DNA of 64,000 nt from Bacteroidia bacterium (GTDB lineage Bacteria > Bacteroidota > Bacteroidia > Bacteroidales > VadinHA17). The stretch is from contig JAPLEB010000124.1 of the NCBI GenBank assembly GCA_026391555.1, positions 1-64,000 on the forward strand. The letters run 5' to 3'. Below, piece after piece: positions 16,340-27,196 of this stretch (position 1 is its first letter; the number at the start of each line of letters is the position of its first letter). The translations under genes and the position numbers were made by a program. The notes beneath the pieces are model-generated. The model searched no databases, was not told the DNA's origin, and worked only from the letters and a program-made list of their open reading frames with translations.

Positions 16340-16459
16340 CTTTTGACTTTTATCTTGGTTCTATACTTTTATCTTGCGCCTTTTGTCTTTTATCTTGGCT
16401 CTATACTTTTGTCTTGTGACTTTTGTCTTTTATCTTGGCTCTGTACTTTTGTCTTTTCA
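16340..16459. repeat. Three tandem copies of a 40-bp unit
   Basis: Three adjacent units begin at 16340, 16380 and 16420, each CTTTTG(A/T)CTTTTATCTTGG followed by a CTATACTTTT-like half. Within each unit shorter CTTTTATCTTG words recur. It ends 114 bp before proB. It is not coding. Confidence 0.85.
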
Positions 16460-16573
16460 GAAGTTTATAAATTTAACAGATTAGCATACTAATTTACTCG
16501 ATATTTAAATATATTCACTATTTCTATTATTTTTGAAACAAATTATATAATATCAGGCATAAATATTAATAAA

Positions 16574-17692
16574 TTGAAAAGCAGTAAACCAAAATTTAAC
16601 AGGATTGCAATTAAAATAGGAAGTAGTGTTATTACTCAAAGCGATGGATCTCTTAACGACAGTAGAATATTACGGCTGGTTGAGGATGTCGCTATCCTTT
16701 ACAAACAAGGGATTGAAGTGATATTAATTTCATCGGGAGCTGTGGCAGCAGGTCGTAGTGAAGTAATTCCTTCAAAAAAAACAAACATAATAGCTGCCAA
16801 ACAGATATGGGCAGCAATTGGCCAGGTGAAACTAATGTCGAGTTATCAGTTTCTATTTGGTAAATATGGGATTCAGGCCGGCCAGCTACTCGCAACTAAA
16901 GAGAGTTTCAGGGACCGAAGGCATTACCTGAATATGAAAAACTGCATTTCAGCAATGCTTGAAAACCAGGTATTGCCAATCGTTAATGAGAATGATACCA
17001 TTTCGATAAATGAACTTATGTTCACTGATAACGATGAATTGTCGGGCCTCATTTCATCAATGATGGACTGCAATTCGCTTTTCATCCTCTCGAATGTCGA
17101 TGGCGTTTATAATGGTGTGCCCGGACACGAAGGTACGGAACTTATTACCAGCATAGATGAGGATTCTGAAGATCTGGATAAATACATTTCTTCCGCGAAA
17201 TCCGGATTCGGCCGGGGAGGGATGATCACTAAATGTTCAATCGCGAGGAAAATAGCTTCTCATGGTATTGATGTATTTATAGCTAACGGTACCCGCGACT
17301 CGATAGTAACTGATATCGTAAGAAGAAAAGAGGTTCCCTACACCCACTTCGTTGCCAGCAACAAAATTGAAACGGGTGTTAAAAAATGGTTATCTCACTC
17401 CGATACTTTTGCCAAAGGTGCAGTAATTGTCAATAACGGTGCCAAAGATGCTCTGCTTGGTCAAAAGGCAACAAGCTTGCTTATGATCGGGATAATCAGA
17501 GTTGAGGGATTTTTTATGAGTGGTGATATTGTCAGGATATTTGATGAAATGGGAAACAATATTGGATTGGGGAAATCGCAATACGACTCGAAAAAGGCTG
17601 AACAAAACATTGGTGAAAAGCTAAGCAAACCATTTATTCATTATGACTATCTGGTTATTAATGAGAAGAATAAAAACAGTATTCAGATATAA
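16574..17692 (+). CDS. proB: Glutamate 5-kinase
   Basis: The 372-residue enzyme phosphorylates glutamate to gamma-glutamyl phosphate, the first step of proline synthesis. It has an amino-acid kinase domain (IAIKIGSSVITQ, LISSGAVAAGR, VNENDTISI, GRGGMITKC) and a C-terminal PUA domain from about 275. The start is TTG (16574); no ATG is available before the conserved KIGSS strand. ProA follows 60 bp downstream in the same direction, so they form an operon. A Bacteroidota-type -7 motif TATTTTTG lies at 16528-16535. Confidence 0.94.
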   Translation: MKSSKPKFNRIAIKIGSSVITQSDGSLNDSRILRLVEDVAILYKQGIEVILISSGAVAAGRSEVIPSKKTNIIAAKQIWAAIGQVKLMSSYQFLFGKYGIQAGQLLATKESFRDRRHYLNMKNCISAMLENQVLPIVNENDTISINELMFTDNDELSGLISSMMDCNSLFILSNVDGVYNGVPGHEGTELITSIDEDSEDLDKYISSAKSGFGRGGMITKCSIARKIASHGIDVFIANGTRDSIVTDIVRRKEVPYTHFVASNKIETGVKKWLSHSDTFAKGAVIVNNGAKDALLGQKATSLLMIGIIRVEGFFMSGDIVRIFDEMGNNIGLGKSQYDSKKAEQNIGEKLSKPFIHYDYLVINEKNKNSIQI

Positions 17693-17752
17693 ATAGTAAA
17701 GGTAAAATGCAAAACCTGAAACCTTGAACCGGAAACGCGAAACAATTTTATA

Positions 17753-19000
17753 ATGGATTGCACACCCATATTCAAAAAAGTATTAAAAAGCAGCCGGACA
17801 TTGAATGTTTTGGATACAGATACCATTAATAAGGTTCTCCTGATGGTTGCCGATGCAGCAGTTGAAAATATGGAATTCATTATTACTGAGAATAAAAAAG
17901 ATTTGGCTTTGATGGATGAATCCGATCCGGGGTATGACCGTTTGTTGTTAACTTCCGGTCGAATTGAGGGGATTGCTTCAGAAATACAAAACGTTGCCGA
18001 ATTGCCAAGCCCTGTTGGCCGGATACTCTCGGAAAACACGAGGCCAAACGGCCTGAAAATTTCTAAAATATCCGTTCCTTTTGGTGTTATCGGTGTAATT
18101 TATGAAGCAAGGCCAAATGTTACATTTGATGTATTTTCACTATGCCTGAAATCGGGGAATGCCTGTATTCTTAAGGGAGGAAGCGATGCAATAAACTCAA
18201 ATACAGCTATCGTGGAGGTAATCAGGTCAGTCCTCAAGAGAAATGGAATCGACCAGAATGTTCTCACTCTTTTGCCTGCAGGCCGCGATGAAACCATACA
18301 GTTATTAAATGCCCGCGATTACATTGATCTGATAATCCCCCGCGGGAGCCGGAACTTAATAAATTATGTTCGGGAAAATGCTACCATCCCGGTTATTGAA
18401 ACAGGTGCGGGGATTTGTCATACCTATTTTGATGAATTTGGCGACAAAGTAAAGGGGCGGATAATTATTAACAATGCAAAAACACGAAGAGTGAGCGTTT
18501 GCAATGCTCTTGATTGCCTGATAGTACACGAAAACCGTCTTGGGGATATTGATTACCTTGTTGGTCTTTGCTCTGATTCAAATGTACTGATTTATGCAGA
18601 TGAAAAAGCATACCTGGCATTAAAAGGGAAATACCCATCTGAACTGCTCAAAAATGCCACCGACAATTCGTTTGGAACAGAATTCCTTTCTTATAAAATG
18701 GCCATTAAAACAGTTGATTCATTTGAAGAAGCCTTGTCCCATATTTCCGAATACGGGTCAAAACATAGCGAAGCCATTATTTCTGAGAACATTAAACGAA
18801 TTCAATTGTTTTACAAGTTAGTCGATGCTTCGTCAGTATATTCAAATGCATCAACAGCATTTACCGATGGTGCAGAATTCGGGCTTGGAGCTGAAATTGG
18901 CATCTCTACCCAGAAATTACATGCAAGAGGGCCAATGGCATTAGAGGCATTAACAACTTACAAATGGATTATTGAAGGAAATGGGCAAGTGCGAACCTAA
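17753..19000 (+). CDS. proA: Gamma-glutamyl phosphate reductase
   Basis: The 415-residue aldehyde-dehydrogenase-fold enzyme reduces gamma-glutamyl phosphate to glutamate semialdehyde with NADPH. Motifs: [29 protein letters not shown], and [13 protein letters not shown] with the catalytic Cys. The C-terminus ([29 protein letters not shown]) is complete. It follows proB, and aconitase starts 22 bp after it, so proline and TCA genes may share a transcript. The 60-bp gap before it is made of CCTGAAAC-like low-complexity words. Confidence 0.95.
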   Translation: MDCTPIFKKVLKSSRTLNVLDTDTINKVLLMVADAAVENMEFIITENKKDLALMDESDPGYDRLLLTSGRIEGIASEIQNVAELPSPVGRILSENTRPNGLKISKISVPFGVIGVIYEARPNVTFDVFSLCLKSGNACILKGGSDAINSNTAIVEVIRSVLKRNGIDQNVLTLLPAGRDETIQLLNARDYIDLIIPRGSRNLINYVRENATIPVIETGAGICHTYFDEFGDKVKGRIIINNAKTRRVSVCNALDCLIVHENRLGDIDYLVGLCSDSNVLIYADEKAYLALKGKYPSELLKNATDNSFGTEFLSYKMAIKTVDSFEEALSHISEYGSKHSEAIISENIKRIQLFYKLVDASSVYSNASTAFTDGAEFGLGAEIGISTQKLHARGPMALEALTTYKWIIEGNGQVRT

Positions 19001-19021
19001 ACAGTTAAAAATGAGAACTAT

Positions 19022-21298
19022 ATGATATTTGATTTTGAAATGATCAATGCTTTTTACAAGGAACTGCCTTCAAAGATTTTTAAAATCAGGAAAATTCTGG
19101 GGCGACCTTTAACATTGAGTGAGAAAATTCTGTATAGCCATCTTTATGAAAAATTTCAGAAAGGATCGTTAAAACGGGGTGTTGATTACGTGGATTTTGC
19201 TCCCGACAGGGTGTCAATGCAGGATGCTACCGCCCAAATGGCAATATTGCAATTTATGATGGCAGGGAAAGAGCATACTGCAGTTCCGACTTCTGTCCAC
19301 TGCGATCATCTCATATTGGCAAAATCAGGGGCTGAAGAGGACCTGAAATCAGCCGTTAATACAAATAAAGAGGTTTATGAATTTTTAAGTTCGGCATGCA
19401 ATAAATACGATATCGGTTTCTGGAATCCCGGAGCAGGCATAATCCATCAGATAGTTCTTGAAAATTATGCTTTCCCCGGAGGGATGATGATAGGAACAGA
19501 TTCCCACACTCCCAATGCCGGCGGTCTTGGAATGATTGCAATCGGTGTTGGTGGCGCTGATGCTGTCGATGTAATGGCCGGTATGAGTTGGGAATTAAAA
19601 TTTCCGGGGCTTATCGGGATAAAACTGACAGGGAAACTGAGTGGATGGTCCTCTGCAAAAGATGTCATTCTAAAGATAACCGGGTTACTTACTGTTAAAG
19701 GGGGAACAGGTTGTATTATTGAATATTTCGGAGACGGTGCTGAATCGCTCTCCTGTACCGGGAAAGCTACAATTTGCAACATGGGAGCGGAAACTGGCGC
19801 CACCTGCTCCATTTTCAGCTTCGATAATGCTATGTCAGAATATCTTACAGCGACAGGGAGAAAAGATGTAGCCGGACTGGCAACCAAAAACAGGGAGCAC
19901 CTGACTGCTGACCCTGAGGTATATACTGATCCAGGCAAATATTATGATCAGTATTTTGAAATCAATCTTTCTGAACTTGAGCCTTATATAAACGGTCCGT
20001 TCACACCCGACCTTGCAACTCCCATTTCACGTATGAAAGAGGAAGCCGAAAAGAACGGATGGCCTGTAGATGTGGAGGTTGGACTTATCGGATCGTGTAC
20101 CAATTCATCGTATGAAGATATTTCTCGCGCAGCCTCTGTAGTGAAAAATGCCTTATGTGTAAAACTGACTGCCAAATCGGAGTATAAAATTACACCCGGA
20201 TCGGAACAAATACGCTTCATCGCGGAACGTGATGGTTACTTTGACCTGTTTGAAAAAATTGGAGGTGAAGTGTTTGCTAATGCCTGTGGCCCTTGTATAG
20301 GTCAGTGGGATCGCGAAGGGTCTGATAAAAACCTGGTTAACACTGTTATTCATTCCTTTAACCGCAACTTTGCAAAACGTACTGATGGAAATCCAAATAC
20401 ATATGCCTTCGTGGCTTCCCCTGAAATAGTGACTGCTATTGCTATTTCAGGGAAACTCACATTTAACCCGATTACCGATACATTACTGAATTCCGGGGGT
20501 AAAGAGGTGAAAATTGCCGAACCGGAAGGGTTTGAGCTCCCTCCACGGGGATTTGGAAACATCGAAAACGGCTACCGGAAACCGGGGACGAAAGTAGGTA
20601 AGGAAGATATAATAATTGCCGCTGATTCAGACAGGTTACAATCATTGGCACCTTTTAAGGAATGGGATGGATTTGATTTTTATGATCTCCCTTTACTCAT
20701 TAAAGCTAAAGGAAAATGCACTACCGATCATATATCAATGGCCGGATTCTGGTTAAAATACCGTGGACATCTTGAAAACATCTCAAATAATTACATGATT
20801 GGCGCTGTAAATTATTTCAATGATAAAACAAACCTGATCCTTAATCAGTTAATCCGTAAATATGATACAGTTCCTTCAGTTGCAAGGGCTTATAAAACAA
20901 CCGGTATCGGTTCTGTTGTGGTCGGAGAAGAGAACTTTGGCGAAGGATCATCGCGCGAGCATGCCGCAATGGAACCAAGATACCTGAATGTAAAAGCCGT
21001 GATCGTAAAATCATTTGCACGGATACATGAAACTAATCTTAAAAAACAAGGAGTTCTGACATTAACATTTTCAAATAAAGAAGATTACAATAAAATTAAA
21101 GAAGATGACAAAATTGATATTGCCGGACTAGAAAATTTTGTACCAGGCAGCCGGTTAACTGTAACTTTAAATCATGCTGATAGAGGAAAAGAAAAGATTA
21201 CTGTTCAACATTCATATAATGAGACCCAAATAGCCTGGTTTAAAGCAGGAAGCGCTTTAAATATTATTAGAAAATCAAATGAGAAGTATGTTATCTGA
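19022..21298 (+). CDS. acn: Aconitate hydratase, mitochondrial-type
   Basis: The 758 residues match the mitochondrial-type aconitase found in Bacteroidota. Three cysteines for the 4Fe-4S cluster are in [11 protein letters not shown] and CGPCIGQWD. The substrate-binding loop [13 protein letters not shown] is present, and the swivel domain carries [16 protein letters not shown]. It isomerises citrate to isocitrate. The 3' end overlaps icd by 20 nt, and citrate synthase follows, so acn-icd-gltA is one operon that makes 2-oxoglutarate. Confidence 0.95.
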   Translation: MIFDFEMINAFYKELPSKIFKIRKILGRPLTLSEKILYSHLYEKFQKGSLKRGVDYVDFAPDRVSMQDATAQMAILQFMMAGKEHTAVPTSVHCDHLILAKSGAEEDLKSAVNTNKEVYEFLSSACNKYDIGFWNPGAGIIHQIVLENYAFPGGMMIGTDSHTPNAGGLGMIAIGVGGADAVDVMAGMSWELKFPGLIGIKLTGKLSGWSSAKDVILKITGLLTVKGGTGCIIEYFGDGAESLSCTGKATICNMGAETGATCSIFSFDNAMSEYLTATGRKDVAGLATKNREHLTADPEVYTDPGKYYDQYFEINLSELEPYINGPFTPDLATPISRMKEEAEKNGWPVDVEVGLIGSCTNSSYEDISRAASVVKNALCVKLTAKSEYKITPGSEQIRFIAERDGYFDLFEKIGGEVFANACGPCIGQWDREGSDKNLVNTVIHSFNRNFAKRTDGNPNTYAFVASPEIVTAIAISGKLTFNPITDTLLNSGGKEVKIAEPEGFELPPRGFGNIENGYRKPGTKVGKEDIIIAADSDRLQSLAPFKEWDGFDFYDLPLLIKAKGKCTTDHISMAGFWLKYRGHLENISNNYMIGAVNYFNDKTNLILNQLIRKYDTVPSVARAYKTTGIGSVVVGEENFGEGSSREHAAMEPRYLNVKAVIVKSFARIHETNLKKQGVLTLTFSNKEDYNKIKEDDKIDIAGLENFVPGSRLTVTLNHADRGKEKITVQHSYNETQIAWFKAGSALNIIRKSNEKYVI

Positions 21299-22553
21299 AA
21301 AAATCAAATTATCAAACGGTAAATTAAATGTTCCTGATAATCCGGTTATTCCGTATATTGAAGGAGATGGAACCGGACCTGATATATGGAAAGCATCAGT
21401 GCGTGTTTTTGATGCAGCAGTCAGTAAAGCCTATAACGGGAAAAGGAAAATAACATGGAAAGAAGTTCTTGCCGGGGGTAAAGCCTATAAACAAACAGGA
21501 AACTGGTTGCCGGAAGAGACACTGACAAGTTTCCGGGAATACCTGGTTGGGATAAAAGGACCGCTTACTACACCCATTGGAGAAGGAATGCGTTCATTAA
21601 ACGTTGCCTTACGTCAGGTTTTAGATCTCTATACCTGCTACAGGCCGGTACGTTATTTCAAAGGAGTCCCGAGTCCTGTAAAGAATCCTGAAAAAGTAGA
21701 TATGCATATTTTCAGGGAAAATACAGAAGATATCTATGCCGGCATCGAATTCATGAATGGGAAACCGGGAACGGAAAAAATTATAAGATTTTTAATTGAT
21801 GAAATGGGTGTTAAAACAATCCGGTTTCCAGCTACCTCTTCTATTGGTATAAAACCCGTTTCATTAGAAGGTTCTGAACGCCTGGTAAGGCAGGCAATTA
21901 AATATGCGATTGACAAAAAATTACCGTCAGTGACACTTGTTCATAAAGGGAATATAATGAAGTTTACTGAGGGCGCTTTCATGAAATGGGGATATTCTCT
22001 GGCGGAAAGAGAATTTGGGAATGATGTTTTTACCTGGTTACAGCACAAGCAAATTTCAGACAAACAAGGTCTGGATGCTGCAGACAAAATGCTTAAGAAG
22101 GCGAAATCGGAAGGTAAGGTGATCATAAAAGATGTAATAGCCGATGCTTTCCTGCAGCAAATTCTTACAAGACCTGAAGAATATTCGGTCATCGCTACAT
22201 TAAACCTTAATGGAGACTATATCTCAGATGCACTTGCAGCCATCGTTGGAGGAATTGGCATTGCTCCGGGTGCAAATATCAATTTTGAGAGTGGTCATGC
22301 CATATTTGAGGCAACACACGGTACTGCACCCAAATATGCTGATCAGGATAAAGTCAACCCGGGTTCTGTGATCCTTTCTGGTGCGTTAATGTTTGAATAT
22401 ATAGGATGGAATGAAGCATCCGAAAATATTTATAATGGTCTGGGAAAAGCTATTCTCAGTAAAAATGTCACTTATGATTTTCATCGTTTGATGGATCAGG
22501 CAACCCTTTTAAAAACTTCTGAATTTGCAGATGTAATTATTTCGAAAATGTAA
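21279..22553 (+). CDS. icd: Isocitrate dehydrogenase (NADP-type)
   Basis: The 424-residue enzyme oxidatively decarboxylates isocitrate to 2-oxoglutarate. Motifs: [13 protein letters not shown], the phosphorylation/substrate loop [24 protein letters not shown], and the cofactor region [17 protein letters not shown], whose Lys-Tyr pattern favours NADP. The start overlaps the aconitase end by 20 nt; ATG at 21288 (MLSEKI) is an alternative. It is the middle gene of acn-icd-gltA. Confidence 0.94.
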   Translation: MRSMLSEKIKLSNGKLNVPDNPVIPYIEGDGTGPDIWKASVRVFDAAVSKAYNGKRKITWKEVLAGGKAYKQTGNWLPEETLTSFREYLVGIKGPLTTPIGEGMRSLNVALRQVLDLYTCYRPVRYFKGVPSPVKNPEKVDMHIFRENTEDIYAGIEFMNGKPGTEKIIRFLIDEMGVKTIRFPATSSIGIKPVSLEGSERLVRQAIKYAIDKKLPSVTLVHKGNIMKFTEGAFMKWGYSLAEREFGNDVFTWLQHKQISDKQGLDAADKMLKKAKSEGKVIIKDVIADAFLQQILTRPEEYSVIATLNLNGDYISDALAAIVGGIGIAPGANINFESGHAIFEATHGTAPKYADQDKVNPGSVILSGALMFEYIGWNEASENIYNGLGKAILSKNVTYDFHRLMDQATLLKTSEFADVIISKM

Positions 22554-22564
22554 AATCATTTTTT

Positions 22565-23923
22565 ATGGAAGACAAAGATTTCTTTTTAAAGCTTGAAGAA
22601 TCGGTAAGAAAATCTTGCCAGATTGATAATGAATTATTTGAGAAGTATGAGGTGAAGCGTGGGCTGAGAAATAAGGATCAGACAGGCGTTTTAGTCGGAT
22701 TAACCAATATCGGTGATGTGGTCGGTTATAAAAAAGAGGACGACAAAGTTATTGCCGTACCGGGAAGATTAGTGTACAGGGGAATTGATATTGAGGATCT
22801 TACTGAAGGATTTCAGAAAGACAACCGGCATGGTTTTGATGAAACTGTATATCTTTTATTGACCGGACATCTTCCATGTAAAATGGAACTGGAAGAATTT
22901 TCGGCACATATAGCATCACTCAGGCCATTGCCTGATCATTTTGTAAAAGATATGATATTATCAATGAAAGGTAAAGATGTTCTCAATATGCTTGCCAGGT
23001 CTGTTTTGGGATTATATACACTTGATAAAAAACCCGATGATATTTCTCTTGACAATATGATAAAACAAACTTTAAATCTAATTGCCAAATTCCCTTCAAT
23101 TATTGCATATTCTTACCAGGCATTAAAACATGCATACCAGGGAAAGACATTGTCGATTCGTCATCCTCAGATAAAGTTGAGCACGGCAGAGAATTTTCTA
23201 CATTTAATCAGGGGTGATAGTTCCCGTTATACCAAACTTGAAGCCGACCTTCTCGACCTTGCACTTGTGCTTCATGCAGAACATGGTGGTGGTAATAACT
23301 CAACTTTTACCATGCGGGTAACCAGCTCGACAGAAACAGATATTTATTCTGCCGTTACCTCCGCTATCGGATCATTAAAAGGACCTTTGCATGGAGGCGC
23401 CAATCTTAAAGTTCTGGAAATGATGGAAGATATGAAAAAGAAGGTTAAGAACTGGAGCAGTGAGGAAGATGTTGAGGAATATCTCCTGAAGATTCTAAAT
23501 AAAAAAGCAAATGATCTTTCCGGTAAAATATATGGTATTGGTCATGCTGTTTATACTATTTATGATCCAAGAGCTACCCTGTTAAAAGTAAAAGCGAGAG
23601 AACTTGCAATAGAAAAAGGCCGTCTTGAAGAATTTGAACTTTATTCACTAGTTGAAAAACTTACACCTGAAGTTTTCAGGGTATTCAAAGGAGAAAAATC
23701 AACAAAGGTGGTTTGTATTAATGTCGATTTTTACTCAGGTTTTGTATATTCATGCATCGGTATTCCAAAGGAGTTATTTACACCTCTTTTTGCACTTGCA
23801 AGGGTTTCCGGATGGTGCACTCACCGGATTGAAGAATTGACATTCTCTGCAAAAAGGATTATCAGGCCTGCATTTAAAAATGTTTATGGCAGGATGGAAT
23901 ATGTTCCTCTTAACGAGAGATAA
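22565..23923 (+). CDS. gltA: Citrate synthase
   Basis: The 452-residue enzyme condenses oxaloacetate and acetyl-CoA. Catalytic regions: LHAEHGGGNNSTF (His), GPLHGGANLKVLEM and YGIGHAVYTIYDPRA (His/Asp loop), then FYSGFVYSCIGIP. The sequence is of the longer Bacteroidota form with an N-terminal extension of about 60 residues. It starts 11 bp after icd and closes the operon. A 2-methylcitrate synthase role cannot be ruled out from sequence, but the neighbours favour citrate. Nothing notable is seen between 23924 and 24157. Confidence 0.93.
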   Translation: MEDKDFFLKLEESVRKSCQIDNELFEKYEVKRGLRNKDQTGVLVGLTNIGDVVGYKKEDDKVIAVPGRLVYRGIDIEDLTEGFQKDNRHGFDETVYLLLTGHLPCKMELEEFSAHIASLRPLPDHFVKDMILSMKGKDVLNMLARSVLGLYTLDKKPDDISLDNMIKQTLNLIAKFPSIIAYSYQALKHAYQGKTLSIRHPQIKLSTAENFLHLIRGDSSRYTKLEADLLDLALVLHAEHGGGNNSTFTMRVTSSTETDIYSAVTSAIGSLKGPLHGGANLKVLEMMEDMKKKVKNWSSEEDVEEYLLKILNKKANDLSGKIYGIGHAVYTIYDPRATLLKVKARELAIEKGRLEEFELYSLVEKLTPEVFRVFKGEKSTKVVCINVDFYSGFVYSCIGIPKELFTPLFALARVSGWCTHRIEELTFSAKRIIRPAFKNVYGRMEYVPLNER

Positions 23924-24157
23924 CCAGGTTATTCATTAGCTTATTTGTCTGTTTATCGAAGAGCTTATTTTTATTATTATTTTTATTTTGTGAAAATGGT
24001 AACTACTATCAACCTGATCAGGAGTTAATTTTCGAGGTGGGCTATCTTTCTTTCATATCCGGGAGATACCTTCTCATGGATTATTCGATTTTCTTTGTTA
24101 GCGGGCATAGTTTAATTAGGTTTAAGAACATGAATAAGCAGACTTCAATTTAATTTT

Positions 24158-25192
24158 TTAAAAATCTATCATAGCCTTCATTACACCATCTTTGTAATCT
24201 GCTACAAGATCAAAAGCTTCTTTCGTTCTGCCGAACGGGAACCGGTGCGTAATCATATTATTAATACTGATTAATCCGTTTTTCATCATTTCAAGAGCCG
24301 GTTCTACGCAATCCACCTGGCGCCGTATAAATTGAAGAGATATCTCCCTGCGCCGTGTCGTTTCAACACTCATCGACCAGCGGTCGAATTCAGGAATTCC
24401 AACCACTATAAGCCTGCCACCCGGCTTGAGAACATCAATAGCCTGATCAAATGCTTCCTGCTGACCGCAACATTCAAAAACCACATCCAGGCCCAGATGG
24501 GCTTTTTGCACGATCTTCTCAACTACATCTTCTTTTAACGGATTACCGGTAAATGAGGCTCCTTCCTTTTCGGCAATTGAGAGTCGTGGATCAATTTTAT
24601 CTGTAATGTAAAAAGAATCAGCACCCTCTGCTTTGGCAGCGAGCATCACGCTCATTCCGATAGGTCCGTATCCGAATATTCCAATTTTCATATCTTTGAC
24701 ACCACCTGATTTTTTCACTGCATAGACCCCGATAGCAAGGGGCTCGGAAATTGAACCATTATCAGGAGTCAGCTTCCCGCTTAAAGGGAAACAGCTCTCC
24801 TCAGGCATTACAATATATTCCAGAAGGCAGCCTTCAGCCTGCCCCGGGCAACCCAGAAACCTGAGTTTTCTGCATGTATGATGCCTTCCGGCAAGACACT
24901 GATCACATTCCCAACAAGGCATAGCGGGCTCAATTGCAATGGTATCACCCGGTTTAACCCTTTTTACTGCCTGTCCGACTTCAACAACAACTCCGGCTCC
25001 TTCGTGCCCTACCGTGAAAGGATATTTAACTTTTTGGGAACCAATCTGGCCCTTGGTATAATAATGAATATCCGATCCACAAATGCCAAGGACAGACATT
25101 CTTATTTTAACATCATTGGGTTTGATCAAAACCGGCTCAGGAATATCTTTCATCTCCATCTGCCTGATCGCGGTGAGCATCATTACTTTCAT
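24158..25192 (-). CDS. Zinc-dependent medium-chain dehydrogenase, sorbitol/xylitol type
   Basis: The protein has 344 residues. Catalytic zinc ligands are C38 (GICGSDIHYY) and H63-E64 (VGHEGAG); structural zinc cysteines are C93, C96, C99 and C107; GIFGYGPIGMSV is the NAD-binding Rossmann loop. GSDIHYY and ISEPLAIGVYA are typical of polyol dehydrogenases, which convert sorbitol or xylitol to the ketose. It is divergent from a PfkB sugar kinase 165 bp away, so the pair could turn a polyol into a sugar phosphate; this is inference. Confidence 0.88.
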   Translation of the reverse strand: MKVMMLTAIRQMEMKDIPEPVLIKPNDVKIRMSVLGICGSDIHYYTKGQIGSQKVKYPFTVGHEGAGVVVEVGQAVKRVKPGDTIAIEPAMPCWECDQCLAGRHHTCRKLRFLGCPGQAEGCLLEYIVMPEESCFPLSGKLTPDNGSISEPLAIGVYAVKKSGGVKDMKIGIFGYGPIGMSVMLAAKAEGADSFYITDKIDPRLSIAEKEGASFTGNPLKEDVVEKIVQKAHLGLDVVFECCGQQEAFDQAIDVLKPGGRLIVVGIPEFDRWSMSVETTRRREISLQFIRRQVDCVEPALEMMKNGLISINNMITHRFPFGRTKEAFDLVADYKDGVMKAMIDF

Positions 25193-25242
25193 CTCTCAGG
25201 TTTTTTGTGCAAATATACATAATCCTGACTATAATTATTTTG

Positions 25243-25274
25243 TCTTGCAGTCTTGCAGTCTTGCAGTCTTGCAG
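25243..25274. repeat. Four perfect tandem copies of TCTTGCAG
   Basis: An 8-bp unit is repeated exactly four times, with a partial fifth copy. It lies in the divergent promoter region between the dehydrogenase and the PfkB kinase, where copy-number change could alter promoter spacing. Confidence 0.95.
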
Positions 25275-25357
25275 TCTTGTATTCATTACAACCCTGCCGG
25301 GCCTTTTGCTGTCTCTGAATTTTTTGTAATTTCACCATCCGGAAACATTTAATTATT

Positions 25358-26290
25358 ATGAGAAACATTTACGGGATAGGTGAAACAGTACTGGACATTA
25401 TCTTTAAAAACGGCCAACCCCAGGCTGCAAAAGCAGGCGGGTCAGTTCTGAACAGCGTTGTCTCAATAGGACGCATGGAATTGCCGGTCTCTTTTATAAG
25501 CGAATACGGCTTGGATGACGTTGGCTATTTAATCGATGATTTTCTGAAAAACAACGGAGTTAATTCATCGTTCGTGCATCGCTTTCATAACGGAAGCACA
25601 GCCCTCGCGCTGGCGTTCCTTGATGAGAAGAACGATGCACATTATTCATTCTATAAAAACTTTCCGGCAAAGAGGCTTGATATAGATTTCCCTGTTATTG
25701 AAAAAGACGACATAGTTCTATGTGGTTCATTTTATGCAATCTGGCCGGAGATAAGGGATAAGTTTAAGAAATTCATCCACTGTGCAAAAGAGAAAGGTGC
25801 ATTGGTAATTTATGATCCGAATTTTCGGAAGGCTCATCTGTCTGAGATAGATATTCTCAAACCATTGATCACTGAAAATATGCAGATGGCCAGCCTTATC
25901 AGGGGTTCGGATGAAGATTTTAAAAATATTTTTGGGGTGAATAATGCTGATGAGGCATGGGAAGTGGCAAGAAAATATTGTAATTGTCTGGTTTACACTT
26001 CAAATATTGATGGTGTTTATGTGAGGACCACCTCTTTTTCAGGGAAATTTCCTGTGCAAATAATTACTCCTGTCAGTACAATTGGGGCAGGCGATAATTT
26101 CAATGCGGGGATGATTACATCAATATATCGTAATAATATTCAAAAGGAACAACTGAAAAAACTGACTGAACAGGAATGGTTAAAAGTCATCACAACGGCT
26201 GTTGCATTTGCAACTCATGTTTGCTTGAGTTACGATAATTATATTTCTGATGAATTTGCAAAATTGACTAAAAGCAGAGAGGGTTATTAA
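25358..26290 (+). CDS. PfkB-family carbohydrate kinase
   Basis: The 310-residue ribokinase-like enzyme has the N-terminal signature GETVLDIIF, AGGSVLNSVVSIGR (sugar binding) and the C-terminal anion hole and catalytic base TIGAGDNFNAG (D246). It phosphorylates a sugar with ATP. The likely substrate is fructose, given the divergent sorbitol-type dehydrogenase, but PfkB specificity cannot be read from sequence. The start at ATG 25358 is well placed before the conserved glycine. Confidence 0.88.
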   Translation: MRNIYGIGETVLDIIFKNGQPQAAKAGGSVLNSVVSIGRMELPVSFISEYGLDDVGYLIDDFLKNNGVNSSFVHRFHNGSTALALAFLDEKNDAHYSFYKNFPAKRLDIDFPVIEKDDIVLCGSFYAIWPEIRDKFKKFIHCAKEKGALVIYDPNFRKAHLSEIDILKPLITENMQMASLIRGSDEDFKNIFGVNNADEAWEVARKYCNCLVYTSNIDGVYVRTTSFSGKFPVQIITPVSTIGAGDNFNAGMITSIYRNNIQKEQLKKLTEQEWLKVITTAVAFATHVCLSYDNYISDEFAKLTKSREGY

Positions 26291-26408
26291 TGGATTTGAT
26301 TTATTAAAATCGCCAGGAACACGCTTATAATCAGTACCTCCTGTTATCGAAACAGTGATGCTCATGAAATAAACCAGAGGATAAATGGCATTAGCAGTTA
26401 CAAAAAAT

Positions 26409-26435
26409 GAGGCTGTACATATCTGTTACAGCCTC
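26409..26435 (-). terminator. Terminator of the cold-shock gene
   Basis: A perfect 9-bp stem GAGGCTGTA/TACAGCCTC is followed on the minus strand by ATTTTTTG. It lies 22 bp past the cold-shock stop codon. Confidence 0.85.
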
Positions 26436-26457
26436 ACTGGTATTTGTTTGAGTAAGA

Positions 26458-26655
26458 TTAATCTACTTTTTTAACTTTGATGGCAACCGGTCCTTTTTCT
26501 CTCTGCTCAACTTCAAATTCAACTGCCTGGCCTGCCTCAAGTTCGGTATGTGAAACTTCTAAACCAGAACGGTGGATAAAGATATCCTTATCATCTTCTG
26601 TCTGAAGAAATCCGAACCCTTTTACTCTGTCATACCATTTAACAGTACCTTTCAT
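26458..26655 (-). CDS. Cold-shock domain protein (CspA family)
   Basis: The 65-residue OB-fold nucleic-acid-binding protein has RNP1 KGFGFLQ and RNP2 DIFIHRS intact. It probably acts as an RNA chaperone. It follows the RRM protein gene by 20 bp in the same direction, so two RNA-binding proteins share a transcript, and a strong terminator follows. Confidence 0.95.
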   Translation of the reverse strand: MKGTVKWYDRVKGFGFLQTEDDKDIFIHRSGLEVSHTELEAGQAVEFEVEQREKGPVAIKVKKVD

Positions 26656-26675
26656 AGTTTTAGATTTTTTGTTAC

Positions 26676-26996
26676 CTACCTGTAGTTATCTCTTCTGTTT
26701 CCCCCACCGCCTCTGCGGTCGTTGTCACCACCTCTGAAATTACTTTTCCTTTCGGTCCTTTCAATGGATTCATTAACGATAATGTTTCTACCGCTAACTT
26801 CAGCTCCATTTAATTCCTCGATAGCTTTTTTTGCTTCAGCATCATTTGGCATCTCAACGAAACCAAATCCTTTGCTTTTCCCGGAGTATTTGTCAATAAT
26901 GACTTTTGCGGATGTTACTTCGCCATACTCTTCAAAGATTTCTTTTAATTCTGCTTCACTCATTTTAAAATGAAGACTTCCTACGTAAATGTTCAT
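26676..26996 (-). CDS. RRM-domain RNA-binding protein
   Basis: The 106 residues contain one RNA recognition motif (2-80) with RNP2 IYVGSL and RNP1 KSKGFGFVEM, followed by a Gly/Arg/Asp-rich tail (GGDNDRRGGGGNRRDNYR). Bacterial RRM proteins of this size are common in Bacteroidota and cyanobacteria; a cold-induced RNA chaperone role is inferred. It is upstream of and probably co-transcribed with the cold-shock gene. The 200-bp upstream region is long and AT-rich and may hold a regulatory leader. Confidence 0.93.
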   Translation of the reverse strand: MNIYVGSLHFKMSEAELKEIFEEYGEVTSAKVIIDKYSGKSKGFGFVEMPNDAEAKKAIEELNGAEVSGRNIIVNESIERTERKSNFRGGDNDRRGGGGNRRDNYR

Positions 26997-27161
26997 AATT
27001 CAATTATTAAAGTATTTATAAAACAGGAACAAAGGTCATATTTTTTTTTGTAAACAAAAAATAAAAAGTCATAATATATTGTATTTAAATAGTTTTTTGA
27101 CATTCAAACCATAAAATAAGACGTAATTAGCATTGAATTTGTCATAATAATATTAACTGTC

Positions 27162-27193
27162 TCTCCCATTCTCCCATTCTCCCATTCTCCCAG
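27162..27193. repeat. Four tandem copies of TCTCCCAT
   Basis: Four adjacent 8-bp units, the last differing at one base (TCTCCCAG). They lie just past the stop of the NYN-domain gene. Confidence 0.95.
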
Positions 27194-27196
27194 TCC

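Noticed and set aside
17700-17748. Possible small gene between proB and proA
   Set aside because: The sequence consists of repeated CCTGAAAC/GGAAACGCGAAAC-like words without a start or conserved frame.
25243-25282. CRISPR-like short repeats
   Set aside because: The 8-bp units are directly adjacent with no spacers, so this is a simple tandem repeat. No CRISPR array or cas gene was seen in the window.
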